Positions 1-6,495 of a stretch of 9,682 nucleotides of DNA are shown here, one piece after another. The stretch comes from Spirosoma fluviale. GTDB taxonomy: Bacteria > Bacteroidota > Bacteroidia > Cytophagales > Spirosomataceae. The translations under genes were made by a program, and so were the position numbers. The stretch's first letter is position 1; each line of letters starts with the position of its first letter. Location: positions 1 through 9,682 of the forward strand of contig CAMDSI010000070.1 of the NCBI GenBank assembly GCA_945906915.1. The letters are read 5' to 3'. Under the pieces are notes generated by a model. The model did not search any database, was not told the DNA's origin, and saw nothing but the letters and a program-made list of their open reading frames with translations.

Positions 1-762
1 ACACAACAAAGTAAAAATATCAAAATCCATATCAAATTAGATACGGGGATGAAAAGATTAGGATTTGAGCCAGCTGAAATCGCTGAATTAGCAGAGAATT
101 TAGCTCAAATGCCTCATTTGTGGGTGGCTAGTATCTTGAGTCATTTAGCTGCTGCAGATAGTCCTCAACATGCTCCATTTACAGAAGAACAAATACACCA
201 ATTCAAGATCGCTACCCATCAAATAGAAGAGAGCTTAGGCTATCAAACTATCAAGCATATCGCAAACTCCGCTGCCATACAAAATTACCCTTCAGCACGC
301 CTAGATATGGTGCGATTAGGCATCAGTTTATACGGAATAACAGGTAATCCAAACGTAAAAAATAAGATTGAAAACGTTTTAACCTTAAAAACATCCATTT
401 CTCAGATAAAAAACATAGCCTCAGAGGTAACTATTGGCTACGGAAGAAGAGGAAAACTCAATCAATCTGGACGCATTGCGACCCTCGCAATAGGATATGC
501 AGACGGCTATTCAAGAGCCTTGGGAATGGGCAAAGGAAGCTTCGAAATCAAAGGACATTTATGTCCCACGGTAGGTACCATTTGCATGGATATGTGCATG
601 GTAGATATCAGTGAATTCCCTGACATTTCACTAGGAGATACCGCTATAGCCTTTGGCGGAAAAATACAATTATACGATTTAGCCAAACAGGCTGAAACTA
701 TCCCTTACGAACTCATGACAAATATCAGTGAGCGGGTTAAGCGGGTGTATGTAACTCAATAG
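1..762 (+). CDS. alr: Alanine racemase, C-terminal part (5' end outside window)
   Basis: PLP-dependent cytoplasmic enzyme that interconverts L- and D-alanine and supplies D-Ala for peptidoglycan. The frame is open from base 1, so the ATG at 49 is internal: it lies within the family motif HIKLDTGMKRLGF. Counting from that Met, the visible family features are HIANSA (70-75), MVRLGISLYG (88-96, whose Arg contacts the PLP ring), the GYGR segment with the probable catalytic Tyr at 131, IGYADGY (148-154), the GTICMDMCMVD block (176-186) and the C-terminal PYELMTNISERVKRVYV (219-235). About 110 residues of the barrel, including the PLP lysine, are missing to the left. In many Bacteroidota the racemase is fused behind MurF; whether that holds here cannot be seen. 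The stop TAG runs directly into the heptamer array. Identity is very secure. Confidence 0.96.
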   Translation, partial: TQQSKNIKIHIKLDTGMKRLGFEPAEIAELAENLAQMPHLWVASILSHLAAADSPQHAPFTEEQIHQFKIATHQIEESLGYQTIKHIANSAAIQNYPSARLDMVRLGISLYGITGNPNVKNKIENVLTLKTSISQIKNIASEVTIGYGRRGKLNQSGRIATLAIGYADGYSRALGMGKGSFEIKGHLCPTVGTICMDMCMVDISEFPDISLGDTAIAFGGKIQLYDLAKQAETIPYELMTNISERVKRVYVTQ

Positions 763-809
763 ACAGTAGACAGTAGTCAGTAGTCAGTAGACAGTAGTCA
801 GTAGACAGT
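761..809. repeat. Tandem heptamer array AGWCAGT x7
   Basis: Seven perfect, uninterrupted copies of a 7-bp unit that is either AGACAGT or AGTCAGT, in the order A,A,T,T,A,T,A at the variable third base. The array starts inside the stop codon of the alanine racemase gene, so the first unit contributes the last two bases of TAG. It cannot be coding for long and has no long dyad. It resembles the heptanucleotide short tandem repeats seen between genes in some Bacteroidota and cyanobacteria. Its function is unknown. Confidence 0.9.
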
Positions 810-840
810 CCGTAGGGAACGAGTCCGGAGGAGTATGCCC
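810..840. other. GC-richer linker between two heptamer arrays
   Basis: A 31-bp non-repetitive block separating the two heptamer arrays, purine- and G-rich and clearly less AT-rich than the DNA to its right. It has no ORF and no convincing stem. Its position between two repeat families suggests that the 761-870 segment is one composite interspersed element, but this is inference from a single copy. Confidence 0.4.
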
Positions 841-870
841 ATTCACCATTTACCATTCACCATTTACCAT
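841..870. repeat. Tandem heptamer array ATTYACC x4
   Basis: Four perfect heptamers alternating ATTCACC and ATTTACC, followed by a two-base partial unit. The unit length (7 bp) matches the neighbouring AGWCAGT array although the sequences are unrelated, and both vary at one position only. It is followed by a pyrimidine-rich run (871-897). No gene is visible. Confidence 0.85.
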
Positions 871-897
871 CTCTTCCCTATACTCTCCTCTCTCTAA

Positions 898-1066
898 TCT
901 ATTATTTAGCATTATAGCTATATATAAATAGTATACTTTACAATATAGCTAATTAATACTTGTTCATTTTGCTAATTAATTAGTCATACTGCTATATAGT
1001 TTATCAATAACCTGATTTGGAGATTTAAATTGAATATATTAACTTAGCTAAATATCAAATAATAGC
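898..1066 (+). promoter_or_regulatory. AT-rich, palindrome-rich leader of the ArsR/YCII unit
   Basis: This is the non-coding stretch directly before the ArsR-type gene. It is extremely AT-rich and holds several small perfect palindromes: TATAGCTATA (913-922), CTAATTAATTAG (972-983) and CTATATAG (992-999). TAGCTA hexamers occur at 915-920, 946-951 and 1045-1050. The 10-mer GCTAATTAAT is directly repeated at 948-957 and 971-980, 23 bp apart, about two helical turns. ArsR-family proteins usually bind short AT-rich inverted repeats overlapping their own promoter, so this region probably contains the promoter and an autoregulatory operator. I could not single out a good -7/-33 pair, and AT-rich DNA yields such palindromes easily. 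Confidence 0.4.
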
Positions 1067-1414
1067 ATGGCTGTAGAGAACATAGCAAAGGCTTTAGGGG
1101 ATGAGTCCAGACGGAAAATCATCGAACTATTAAAGGAAGGAGAGCTTCCCGCTACGGCTATATTTGATCAATTTGACTACGCCGCCCCTACTATTTCCAG
1201 GCATTTGTCCGTTTTAAAAGATGCAGGTTTAGTTAGTACGCGTAGAAATGGTGTCTTCATTTACTATCAATTAGAGAAGGATGCTCTTCGTCAATTAGAC
1301 GAATGGCTCTCCCCTTTTCTACCTAAACCAAAGGCAATACCTAAAGAAAAATCGGAGCCGACTCCTAAAATACCGAAAGAAAATCCTTTTGATAAATTCC
1401 AGTCTGAATTCTAA
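1067..1414 (+). CDS. ArsR-family winged-helix transcriptional regulator (non-metal, SdpR-like)
   Basis: Predicted DNA-binding repressor of 115 aa. Residues 1-80 form an ArsR winged helix-turn-helix: an N-terminal helix with LGDESRRKIIELL (10-22), the recognition helix APTISRHLSVLKDAGL (40-55) and the beta-wing STRRNGVFIYYQL (57-69). The protein has no cysteine at all and lacks the ELCVCDL metal site, so it is not a classical arsenic or cadmium sensor. It resembles the SdpR-like subgroup, whose members often repress their own operon. Residues 85-115 form a Pro/Lys/Glu-rich, probably disordered tail beyond the usual domain end. There is no Shine-Dalgarno; the ATG is the natural start because the helix begins at once. 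The YCII-like gene follows after 24 bp, suggesting co-transcription and possibly a regulatory link. The inducing signal is unknown. Confidence 0.85.
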   Translation: MAVENIAKALGDESRRKIIELLKEGELPATAIFDQFDYAAPTISRHLSVLKDAGLVSTRRNGVFIYYQLEKDALRQLDEWLSPFLPKPKAIPKEKSEPTPKIPKENPFDKFQSEF

Positions 1415-1438
1415 TTTATAAAAATAATTCAATTTAAA

Positions 1439-1774
1439 ATGAAGCGATTTGTGTTCATTATTCGAGGCCCAGTGGCAGGAATTTCAAGCGAATTTAGCTT
1501 GGCATCGGAGCTAGAATTAGATCAAATTCGGACCTGGTTAAAGGGCCTAAAAGCGACTTATGCAGACATGCTTTTTCAGAAATTTTCAAGTGAGTTGAAG
1601 GTGCTAAATCAAAGTGGAAAAATAGACCACCGACTGACCCAACAAATTGAAGGTGGTGAAATTTCTCAGATCGTCACACTGATTTTACCGAGCTTAGAGG
1701 TAGCCGAAGAAATTGCCGCTAGTTTTCCCTACCCTAATGAGTTTTACAGCCTCGAATTGAGAGAAATGGCTTAA
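1439..1774 (+). CDS. YCII-like small dimeric alpha/beta-barrel protein
   Basis: Small soluble protein of 111 aa, function unknown. It opens with a beta-strand MKRFVFIIRG, followed by a helical region with LDQIRTWLKGLKATYADML (27-45), a strand-turn (52-64), then SQIVTLILPSLEVAEEIAASFP (76-97) and a final strand YSLELREM (103-110). That order, especially 'strand, SLEEA-like helix, small polar turn, last strand', fits the YCII/DGPF family of ferredoxin-like dimeric barrels. The canonical DGPF motif is not present, so the assignment rests on architecture and overall resemblance. Many such proteins sit next to regulators, here an ArsR protein 24 bp upstream with which it probably forms an operon. 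No signal peptide or membrane segment is visible. A strong terminator begins 20 bp after the stop. It could also be an unrelated small alpha/beta protein. Confidence 0.6.
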   Translation: MKRFVFIIRGPVAGISSEFSLASELELDQIRTWLKGLKATYADMLFQKFSSELKVLNQSGKIDHRLTQQIEGGEISQIVTLILPSLEVAEEIAASFPYPNEFYSLELREMA

Positions 1775-1793
1775 ATAGTATAAAATTCAACGG

Positions 1794-1826
1794 AAAAAGG
1801 CTCATACGTTGCGTATGAGCCTTTTT
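1794..1826. terminator. Bidirectional intrinsic terminator
   Basis: Perfect hairpin with a 10-bp GC-containing stem (GGCTCATACG, 1799-1808, pairing with 1812-1821) and a 3-nt loop, flanked by A5 on the left and T6 on the right, so the stem can extend to 15 bp. It is symmetrical enough to work in both directions and lies between the convergent YCII-like gene (+, ending 1774) and fumC (-, ending 1865), so it probably terminates both. Confidence 0.9.
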
Positions 1827-1864
1827 TATTTATTCACCACGAGAATCGCGTATTTTTTGTCTAC

Positions 1865-3268
1865 TTATAGATTGATCTCACCTACCATATTCTCAGGCTT
1901 TACCCAAGCATCGAACTCTTCGGCAGTTACATAACCCAAAGAAATCGCCGTTTCCTTTAATGTAGAGCCATTTTTATGGGCAGTCTGTGCAATTTCAGCT
2001 GCTTTATAATAACCAATTTTGGTATTTAGGGCTGTAACTAGCATTAATGAGTTATTTACGTGCTTTGCAATGTTATCGTGCAAAGGCTCGATGCCCACCG
2101 CACACTTATCATTAAATGCCACACATACATCACCGATCAAACGAGCCGAATGTAAGAAATTATAAATCATCACCGGCTTGAATACATTTAGCTCGAAATG
2201 GCCATTCGATCCACCGATTCCGATGGCTACATCATTACCCATTACTTGTGCCGCGACCATGGTCATTGCTTCACATTGCGTAGGATTTACTTTACCAGGC
2301 ATGATCGAAGACCCTGGTTCATTATCAGGAATATAAATCTCTCCAATACCTGAACGAGGGCCAGAAGAAAGCATCCGAACATCATTTCCTATCTTCATTA
2401 AGCTTACTGCCACCGTTTTTAAAGCTCCGTGAGCTTCTACGATTGCATCGTGCGCAGCTAGAGCCTCAAACTTGTTTTCTGCCGTCACAAACGGCAATCC
2501 AGTCAATGTGGCAATGTGCTTGGCTACATTTTCAGAATAACCTTTGGGGGTATTAATTCCTGTCCCTACGGCCGTTCCTCCTAAAGCTAGTTCAGAAAGG
2601 TGCGCTAAGCTATTGTTAATCGCACGTAAACCGTGATCTAATTGTGATACATAACCAGAAAATTCTTGACCTAACGTCAGTGGAGTCGCATCCATGAAGT
2701 GTGTACGACCTATTTTAACTACGTTTTTAAATGCTTTTGACTTTGCTGCTAACGTATCTCTCAATTTTGTGATTCCAGGTATCGTGACTTCCATCAACGA
2801 CTGGTAGGCAGCAATGTGCATCGCTGTAGGAAAGGTGTCATTAGAAGATTGAGACTTATTAACATCATCGTTTGGATGTACAAACTTCTGCTCATCTTGT
2901 AAGTTTCCACCCTGTAATACGTGAGCGCGGTAGGCAATCACCTCATTACAATTCATATTTGACTGCGTTCCTGAACCAGTTTGCCAAACCACTAAAGGGA
3001 ATTGATCTGCCCATTGTCCACCTAAAATTTCATCACAAACTTGACCTATCAAATTCTTTTTGGCCTCATCTAAGACACCTGCCTCAAAATTCGTAATAGC
3101 CGCTGCCTTCTTTAAATACGCAAAGGCCCGAATGATCTCCTTCGGCATCTTGTTAATATCTTGAGCTATGGGAAAATTCTCAATTGAACGTTGCGTTTGA
3201 GCGCCCCAATAAACATGAGCAGGCACTTGCACCTTACCCATAGTATCTTTTTCAATTCTATACTCCAT
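1865..3268 (-). CDS. fumC: Class II fumarate hydratase
   Basis: Cytoplasmic TCA-cycle enzyme that reversibly hydrates fumarate to L-malate; iron-independent homotetramer. The 467-aa length is typical of FumC. Family motifs appear in order: TGSGTQSNMNCNEV (97-110), HPNDDVNKSQSSNDTFPTA (131-149), GRTHFMDATPLTLGQE (187-202, with the TH pair corresponding to the catalytic His region of E. coli FumC), ALGGTAVGTGINT (228-240) and the superfamily signature GSSIMPGKVNPTQCE (319-333, with the catalytic Ser in GSS). The pattern is fumarase rather than aspartase or argininosuccinate lyase. The ATG at 3268 gives the standard N-terminus. The gene stands alone, divergent from the YffB-family gene with a 57-bp spacer holding a possible -7 box, and shares a terminator with the upstream-left unit. 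No feature looks defective. Confidence 0.95.
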   Translation of the reverse strand: MEYRIEKDTMGKVQVPAHVYWGAQTQRSIENFPIAQDINKMPKEIIRAFAYLKKAAAITNFEAGVLDEAKKNLIGQVCDEILGGQWADQFPLVVWQTGSGTQSNMNCNEVIAYRAHVLQGGNLQDEQKFVHPNDDVNKSQSSNDTFPTAMHIAAYQSLMEVTIPGITKLRDTLAAKSKAFKNVVKIGRTHFMDATPLTLGQEFSGYVSQLDHGLRAINNSLAHLSELALGGTAVGTGINTPKGYSENVAKHIATLTGLPFVTAENKFEALAAHDAIVEAHGALKTVAVSLMKIGNDVRMLSSGPRSGIGEIYIPDNEPGSSIMPGKVNPTQCEAMTMVAAQVMGNDVAIGIGGSNGHFELNVFKPVMIYNFLHSARLIGDVCVAFNDKCAVGIEPLHDNIAKHVNNSLMLVTALNTKIGYYKAAEIAQTAHKNGSTLKETAISLGYVTAEEFDAWVKPENMVGEINL

Positions 3269-3282
3269 ACGATGTTTTGTAT

Positions 3283-3290
3283 TAAATTTG
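3283..3290 (+). promoter_or_regulatory. Possible -7 box of the YffB-family gene
   Basis: TAAATTTG matches the Bacteroidota -7 consensus TAnnTTTG, 35 bp before the chosen ATG at 3326. No convincing -33 TTG lies at the expected distance, so support is weak. If right, it also argues that the gene starts at 3326 and not at in-frame ATGs inside fumC. Confidence 0.28.
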
Positions 3291-3300
3291 TCTTAGTCTA

Positions 3301-3308
3301 CAAAAATA
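3301..3308 (-). promoter_or_regulatory. Possible -7 box of fumC
   Basis: On the - strand this reads TATTTTTG, a full match to the Bacteroidota -7 consensus TAnnTTTG, 32 bp before the fumC start. A TTG lies 24 bp further upstream, a little farther than the usual -33 spacing. It is a sequence match only. Confidence 0.35.
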
Positions 3309-3325
3309 CCACCAAAAACAATAAG

Positions 3326-3664
3326 ATGCTTACAATTTACGGAATTCCTGCATGCAACACGATGAAAAAGACTTTTGACTTTTTAAACGAAAAAGGGATT
3401 CCTTTTGAGTTCCACGACTATAAGAAAAAAGGCATCAGCGCAGAGCAATTACGCTTTTTTATGGATCAATTAGGTGAAGAAATCGTACTAAACAAACAAG
3501 GGAGTACCTACAGACAACTAAACGATTCGGAAAAGGCTAATCTAGATATATTCACTTACCTACAAGAAAAAACATCTGCCATTAAGCGACCTATATTGGT
3601 CCAAAATGACAGATGCTTCGCTGGGTTTAAACCAGAAGAATTAGATGTTTGGCTAACTATATAA
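3326..3664 (+). CDS. ArsC/Spx/YffB-family thioredoxin-fold protein
   Basis: Small cytoplasmic protein of 112 aa with the arsenate-reductase (ArsC/Spx) fold, closest in pattern to E. coli YffB. Visible features are the N-terminal strand MLTIYGI followed by PACNTMKK (8-15), with a single redox Cys at position 10 rather than a CxxC pair; FHDYKKKGIS (29-38); LNKQGSTYRQL (55-65); and IKRPILV (86-92), carrying the family's conserved Arg-Pro pair. A second Cys at 97 has no obvious partner. Arsenate reduction is not established for YffB-like members; a glutathione- or thiol-linked reductase role is usually only suggested, and no ars genes are nearby. The open frame extends upstream to 3191 inside fumC, but the fold begins at this ATG, so 3326 is chosen. 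The stop codon is immediately adjacent to the convergent permease stop. Confidence 0.88.
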   Translation: MLTIYGIPACNTMKKTFDFLNEKGIPFEFHDYKKKGISAEQLRFFMDQLGEEIVLNKQGSTYRQLNDSEKANLDIFTYLQEKTSAIKRPILVQNDRCFAGFKPEELDVWLTI

Positions 3665-4972
3665 TTATCCTTTATAAAATAACCATTTGGCCATTTCTTT
3701 CACCGTAATTTTCTTTCCATACATCAAGATTCCCACCCGGTAAATACGGGCTGAAATCCAGCTGCAACCTAAAAATCCAAGTACCAGAAGAACCATAGAA
3801 GTAGCTAATTCCCACATAGGAACGCCATAAGGCAAACGTACCATCATATTGATGGGGGAAGTAAATGGAATCATCGAAGCCCAAAAAGCCATCGTACTAT
3901 CCGGATCCTGCATCGTAAATTGTGCCATAATAAAGGCCAAAATAATGGGCAGCATCACAATAAAAGTAAATTGCTGGGCTTCAGCTGTACTCTCCACCGC
4001 ACTACCTATCGCCGCAAAAAGAGAACTATACAGCAAATACCCAAATAAGAAATAGAACAAAAATCCGCCTAAAACTAATGGGATATTGGTGCTTTCGATC
4101 ACCTTTGTTACTTCATCCATCGGAGATGCTTCCATCGTTTTCGCGACTTCTGGGTCGGCCTTTTTCACCTGCTCTACCCTCTGTTGAATCGGACTAGAAC
4201 CATAGAATGTCGAGGCTACTTGAGTCAGCCCAATCGTTAACACAATCCATAGCAAGAACTGCGTCAAACCGACCATTCCTACTCCCAAAATCTTGCCCAA
4301 CATTAACTGATAAGGCTTGATTGATGAAATGATCACCTCAATAATTCGACTACTTTTCTCTTCAATAACGCCTGCCATTACCTGGGAGCCATATAATAAC
4401 AAAGTGATATATAAGAGCATCCCCATCACTCCTGCTAGGATCATCGCTCCACCCGAAGAGGAGCTAGTCTCATCCCCAGTTGAGGAAACAGAAATGGTCT
4501 CGCTATTAATCTCAACTTGTGTTTTTTCGTATACCTCTGAAGCGATGCCTGCCTGCTGCATTAAGGTGGCACGTACCTTTTTCTCAATGACACGCTCAAT
4601 AGAGGATTTTAGAGGGAGGCTTAAATTCTTCTCCGAATAAATTTTTAGCTCTTTAGAATCGCTTACTATGTTTTTAGGTAAGTGAACAAATGCCACAAAA
4701 CCCTCTTTTGAAAAAGACGCTTTTAGCTCAGCAGCAGGCTTATTCACGAGCTTGAATTCCACCTCTTTATCTACTAAATCTTTGGCCTGAAACAAACCAC
4801 TCTCATCTAAAATCTCGATTCGTTTCACCTCTTTGTCTTGCATCGCTAGCCAAATAGGTATGGCATAAATCGCCGTAATCAATATAGGCCCTAATAGAGA
4901 GGCTATCCAGAAGGATTTCTTTTGAACTCGGGTCAAATACTCCCGTTGAATCACTAATAATATCTTGTTCAT
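3665..4972 (-). CDS. ABC-2 type exporter permease (NatB-like)
   Basis: Integral inner-membrane subunit of an ABC exporter, 435 aa, of the NatB-like ABC-2 group. It has a short cytoplasmic start, a first membrane helix at about 22-44, a large extracytoplasmic domain (about 45-175, ending in a Ser-rich stretch STGDETSSSSGG), then about five further hydrophobic segments near 176-200, 229-252, 297-324, 334-352 and 386-408. The cytoplasmic loop VIEEKSSRIIEVIISSIKPY (202-221) followed by LGKILG is the ABC-2 coupling signature (EEK..R..E..). A polar insert at 255-296 separates helices 3 and 4. It lies 3 bp downstream of its ATPase, so the two form one transporter operon. B. subtilis NatAB exports sodium, but substrate cannot be read from sequence; ions, drugs or lipids are all possible. 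No terminator is visible before the convergent gene. Confidence 0.88.
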   Translation of the reverse strand: MNKILLVIQREYLTRVQKKSFWIASLLGPILITAIYAIPIWLAMQDKEVKRIEILDESGLFQAKDLVDKEVEFKLVNKPAAELKASFSKEGFVAFVHLPKNIVSDSKELKIYSEKNLSLPLKSSIERVIEKKVRATLMQQAGIASEVYEKTQVEINSETISVSSTGDETSSSSGGAMILAGVMGMLLYITLLLYGSQVMAGVIEEKSSRIIEVIISSIKPYQLMLGKILGVGMVGLTQFLLWIVLTIGLTQVASTFYGSSPIQQRVEQVKKADPEVAKTMEASPMDEVTKVIESTNIPLVLGGFLFYFLFGYLLYSSLFAAIGSAVESTAEAQQFTFIVMLPIILAFIMAQFTMQDPDSTMAFWASMIPFTSPINMMVRLPYGVPMWELATSMVLLVLGFLGCSWISARIYRVGILMYGKKITVKEMAKWLFYKG

Positions 4973-4975
4973 CGC

Positions 4976-5869
4976 TTATTTCGTTTCTTCTACTACCTGA
5001 ATAAAAATGTCATTAAAGGAGGGAATCACTTCTTTAAACTCGAAAAGATCCACCTGTTTGATCAAGGCAGAAATAGCCTGATTTGTCCCATTCGATTTAG
5101 CTAATTTAATTACCGCCGAATGCTGTTCAGCATCGATAGAAACTACTTCAAAAGCAGAGGAATTAGTCAATTCACCCGAAAACTTCACCGCATATTCATC
5201 TTTCTTAAATCGATTGCGCACCTCTTCCTTTTCCCCTGTTAAAACAACTTTCGCTTGATTTATTAAGGCAATGCTGTCACATAACTCTTCCACTGATTCC
5301 ATTCGGTGAGTGGAGAATAAAATGCTGGTGCCACGTTCTTTTAATCCTAGAATCTCATCCTTCAACATATTCGCATTAATCGGATCGAATCCAGAAAATG
5401 GTTCATCTAAAATCAATAATTTCGGTTCATGAACCACTGTTGCGATGAACTGAGTCTTTTGCTGCATGCCCTTAGACAAATCATCCACTTGCTTATACCA
5501 CCAGTCTTTAATATCCAATCGGATAAACCAATCTTTCAATCGACTTTGCGCTTCAGCTTTAGAAAGCCCCTTTAGCTGCGCTAAATACATCAATTGATCA
5601 CCTACTTTCATCTTCTTGTATAAACCCCGCTCCTCAGGCAAATAACCTATTTGTTCGACGTGTTTCGGATGTAAGACCTCCCCATCAAAGATAACTTGCC
5701 CTTCATCGGGAGCGGTTATTTGATTAACAATTCGAATGAGGGAAGTTTTACCGGCGCCATTGGGACCTAGAAGACCAAATATTTGGCCCTTAGGAATTTC
5801 CAAACTAACCCCAGCAAGTGCTGTGTGATCCGCATAACGCTTCACCACATTTTGAATAGATAGTATCAT
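4976..5869 (-). CDS. ABC transporter ATP-binding protein (NatA-like)
   Basis: Nucleotide-binding subunit of 297 aa that powers the permease encoded 3 bp downstream. Walker A is GPNGAGKT (35-42), the Q-loop region is IGYLPEERGLY (74-84, with Glu where Gln is usual, as often in this subgroup), the ABC signature is LSKGMQQK (131-138), Walker B is LLILDEP (151-157), the D-loop is SGFDP (159-163) and the switch His is in STHRM (186-190). Residues from about 220 to 297 form a C-terminal accessory domain of the type found in NatA-like ATPases (DUF4162-like). No membrane segment is present. The - strand immediately upstream carries a terminator for the preceding gene, so this operon probably has its own promoter; TAAATTCG at 5888-5895 is one mismatch from the Bacteroidota -7 box but is not well supported. 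Confidence 0.92.
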   Translation of the reverse strand: MILSIQNVVKRYADHTALAGVSLEIPKGQIFGLLGPNGAGKTSLIRIVNQITAPDEGQVIFDGEVLHPKHVEQIGYLPEERGLYKKMKVGDQLMYLAQLKGLSKAEAQSRLKDWFIRLDIKDWWYKQVDDLSKGMQQKTQFIATVVHEPKLLILDEPFSGFDPINANMLKDEILGLKERGTSILFSTHRMESVEELCDSIALINQAKVVLTGEKEEVRNRFKKDEYAVKFSGELTNSSAFEVVSIDAEQHSAVIKLAKSNGTNQAISALIKQVDLFEFKEVIPSFNDIFIQVVEETK

Positions 5870-5898
5870 AGATTGAAATTATTGAGACGAATTTAAAC

Positions 5899-5938
5899 AA
5901 AAAAATGCGTTCAAAAACCTAGTAAAAGGATGAACGCA
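5899..5938 (-). terminator. Intrinsic terminator of the lpxH-to-TrmH gene run
   Basis: Inverted repeat TGCGTTCA (5906-5913) and TGAACGCA (5931-5938) with a 17-nt loop, followed on the - strand by a run of seven T (complement of A 5899-5905). It lies 22 bp past the stop of the RNA methyltransferase gene and before the ABC ATPase start, separating the two transcription units. The long loop makes it weaker than the one at 1794-1826. Confidence 0.75.
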
Positions 5939-5959
5939 AAATACAGCGGATAAATGAAT

Positions 5960-6493
5960 TTAGGCGATGATTTTGGACACAAAATCCCAAATAACCACCC
6001 CCATACTCACGGACACATTAAGGGAGTGCTTTGTGCCAAATTGAGGAATTTCTAAGCTAAAATCAGCCTCTTGAATCCAGGCATCATTTACACCAAACAC
6101 TTCGTTACCGAATACAAAAGCATATTTTTGACCTGTAACAGGCTTGAATTTTTCTAAAGAAACGGAGCCTTGTACTTGCTCCACGCAAACAATTTGGTAT
6201 CCCTCAGAACGCAAGGCTTTGAGGCTATCTGCTGCATCCGTAAAATAGACCCAGTCTACAGACTCATCTGCACCTAAGGCAGTTTTTGAAATCTCTCTGT
6301 GAGGGGGTTGCGCAGTTATTCCGCATAAATGAATCGATGAACAACGAAAAGCATCCCCAGTTCGAAAGGCAGAGCCAATGTTATTCATACTCCTTATGTC
6401 ATCTAAAACGATCACATAAGGGAATTTTTCAATGTTTTTATAAGTAGACACATCGAGCCTATTGAGCTCATCCATTGATAATTTCGTAGACAT
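5960..6493 (-). CDS. SpoU/TrmH-family RNA 2'-O-methyltransferase
   Basis: SPOUT-fold enzyme that transfers a methyl group from S-adenosylmethionine to a ribose 2'-OH in tRNA or rRNA. With the start at 6493 it has 177 aa. The three SpoU motifs are clear: NNIGSAFRT (37-45, catalytic Arg 44), FVFGNEVFG (126-134) and IPQFGTKHSLNVSVS (149-163), which forms the knotted SAM site. The extra C-terminal region of E. coli TrmH is absent, so the RNA target is uncertain. An in-frame ATG at 6508 would add five residues and overlap the desaturase gene by 13 bp. I prefer 6493, which leaves a 2-bp gap and begins just before the family's first conserved residues. It is the last gene of the - strand run and probably co-transcribed with the desaturase. 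Confidence 0.9.
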   Translation of the reverse strand: MSTKLSMDELNRLDVSTYKNIEKFPYVIVLDDIRSMNNIGSAFRTGDAFRCSSIHLCGITAQPPHREISKTALGADESVDWVYFTDAADSLKALRSEGYQIVCVEQVQGSVSLEKFKPVTGQKYAFVFGNEVFGVNDAWIQEADFSLEIPQFGTKHSLNVSVSMGVVIWDFVSKIIA

Positions 6494-6495
6494 GT

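Noticed and set aside
761..870. CRISPR array
   Set aside because: The repeats are contiguous 7-bp units without spacers and no cas genes are present.
2872..3096. Open frame of 74 codons on the + strand inside fumC
   Set aside because: It lies entirely antisense to a strongly conserved part of fumC and encodes no recognisable protein; a chance frame.
3191..3325. Upstream in-frame extension of the YffB-family gene (157 aa version)
   Set aside because: The extra 45 residues lie partly inside fumC on the opposite strand, have no family similarity, and the thioredoxin fold begins exactly at the ATG at 3326.
3326..3664. Arsenic resistance cluster (ArsC-like gene plus ArsR-like regulator in the same window)
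   Set aside because: The ArsR protein has no cysteines, the ArsC-like protein is of the YffB type, and the two genes are separated by fumC with no arsenite pump; the names coincide only by family.
4317..4640. Open frame of 107 codons on the + strand inside the ABC permease gene
   Set aside because: Antisense to the coupling-loop and extracytoplasmic regions of a clear permease; its composition is that expected of a reverse-frame shadow.
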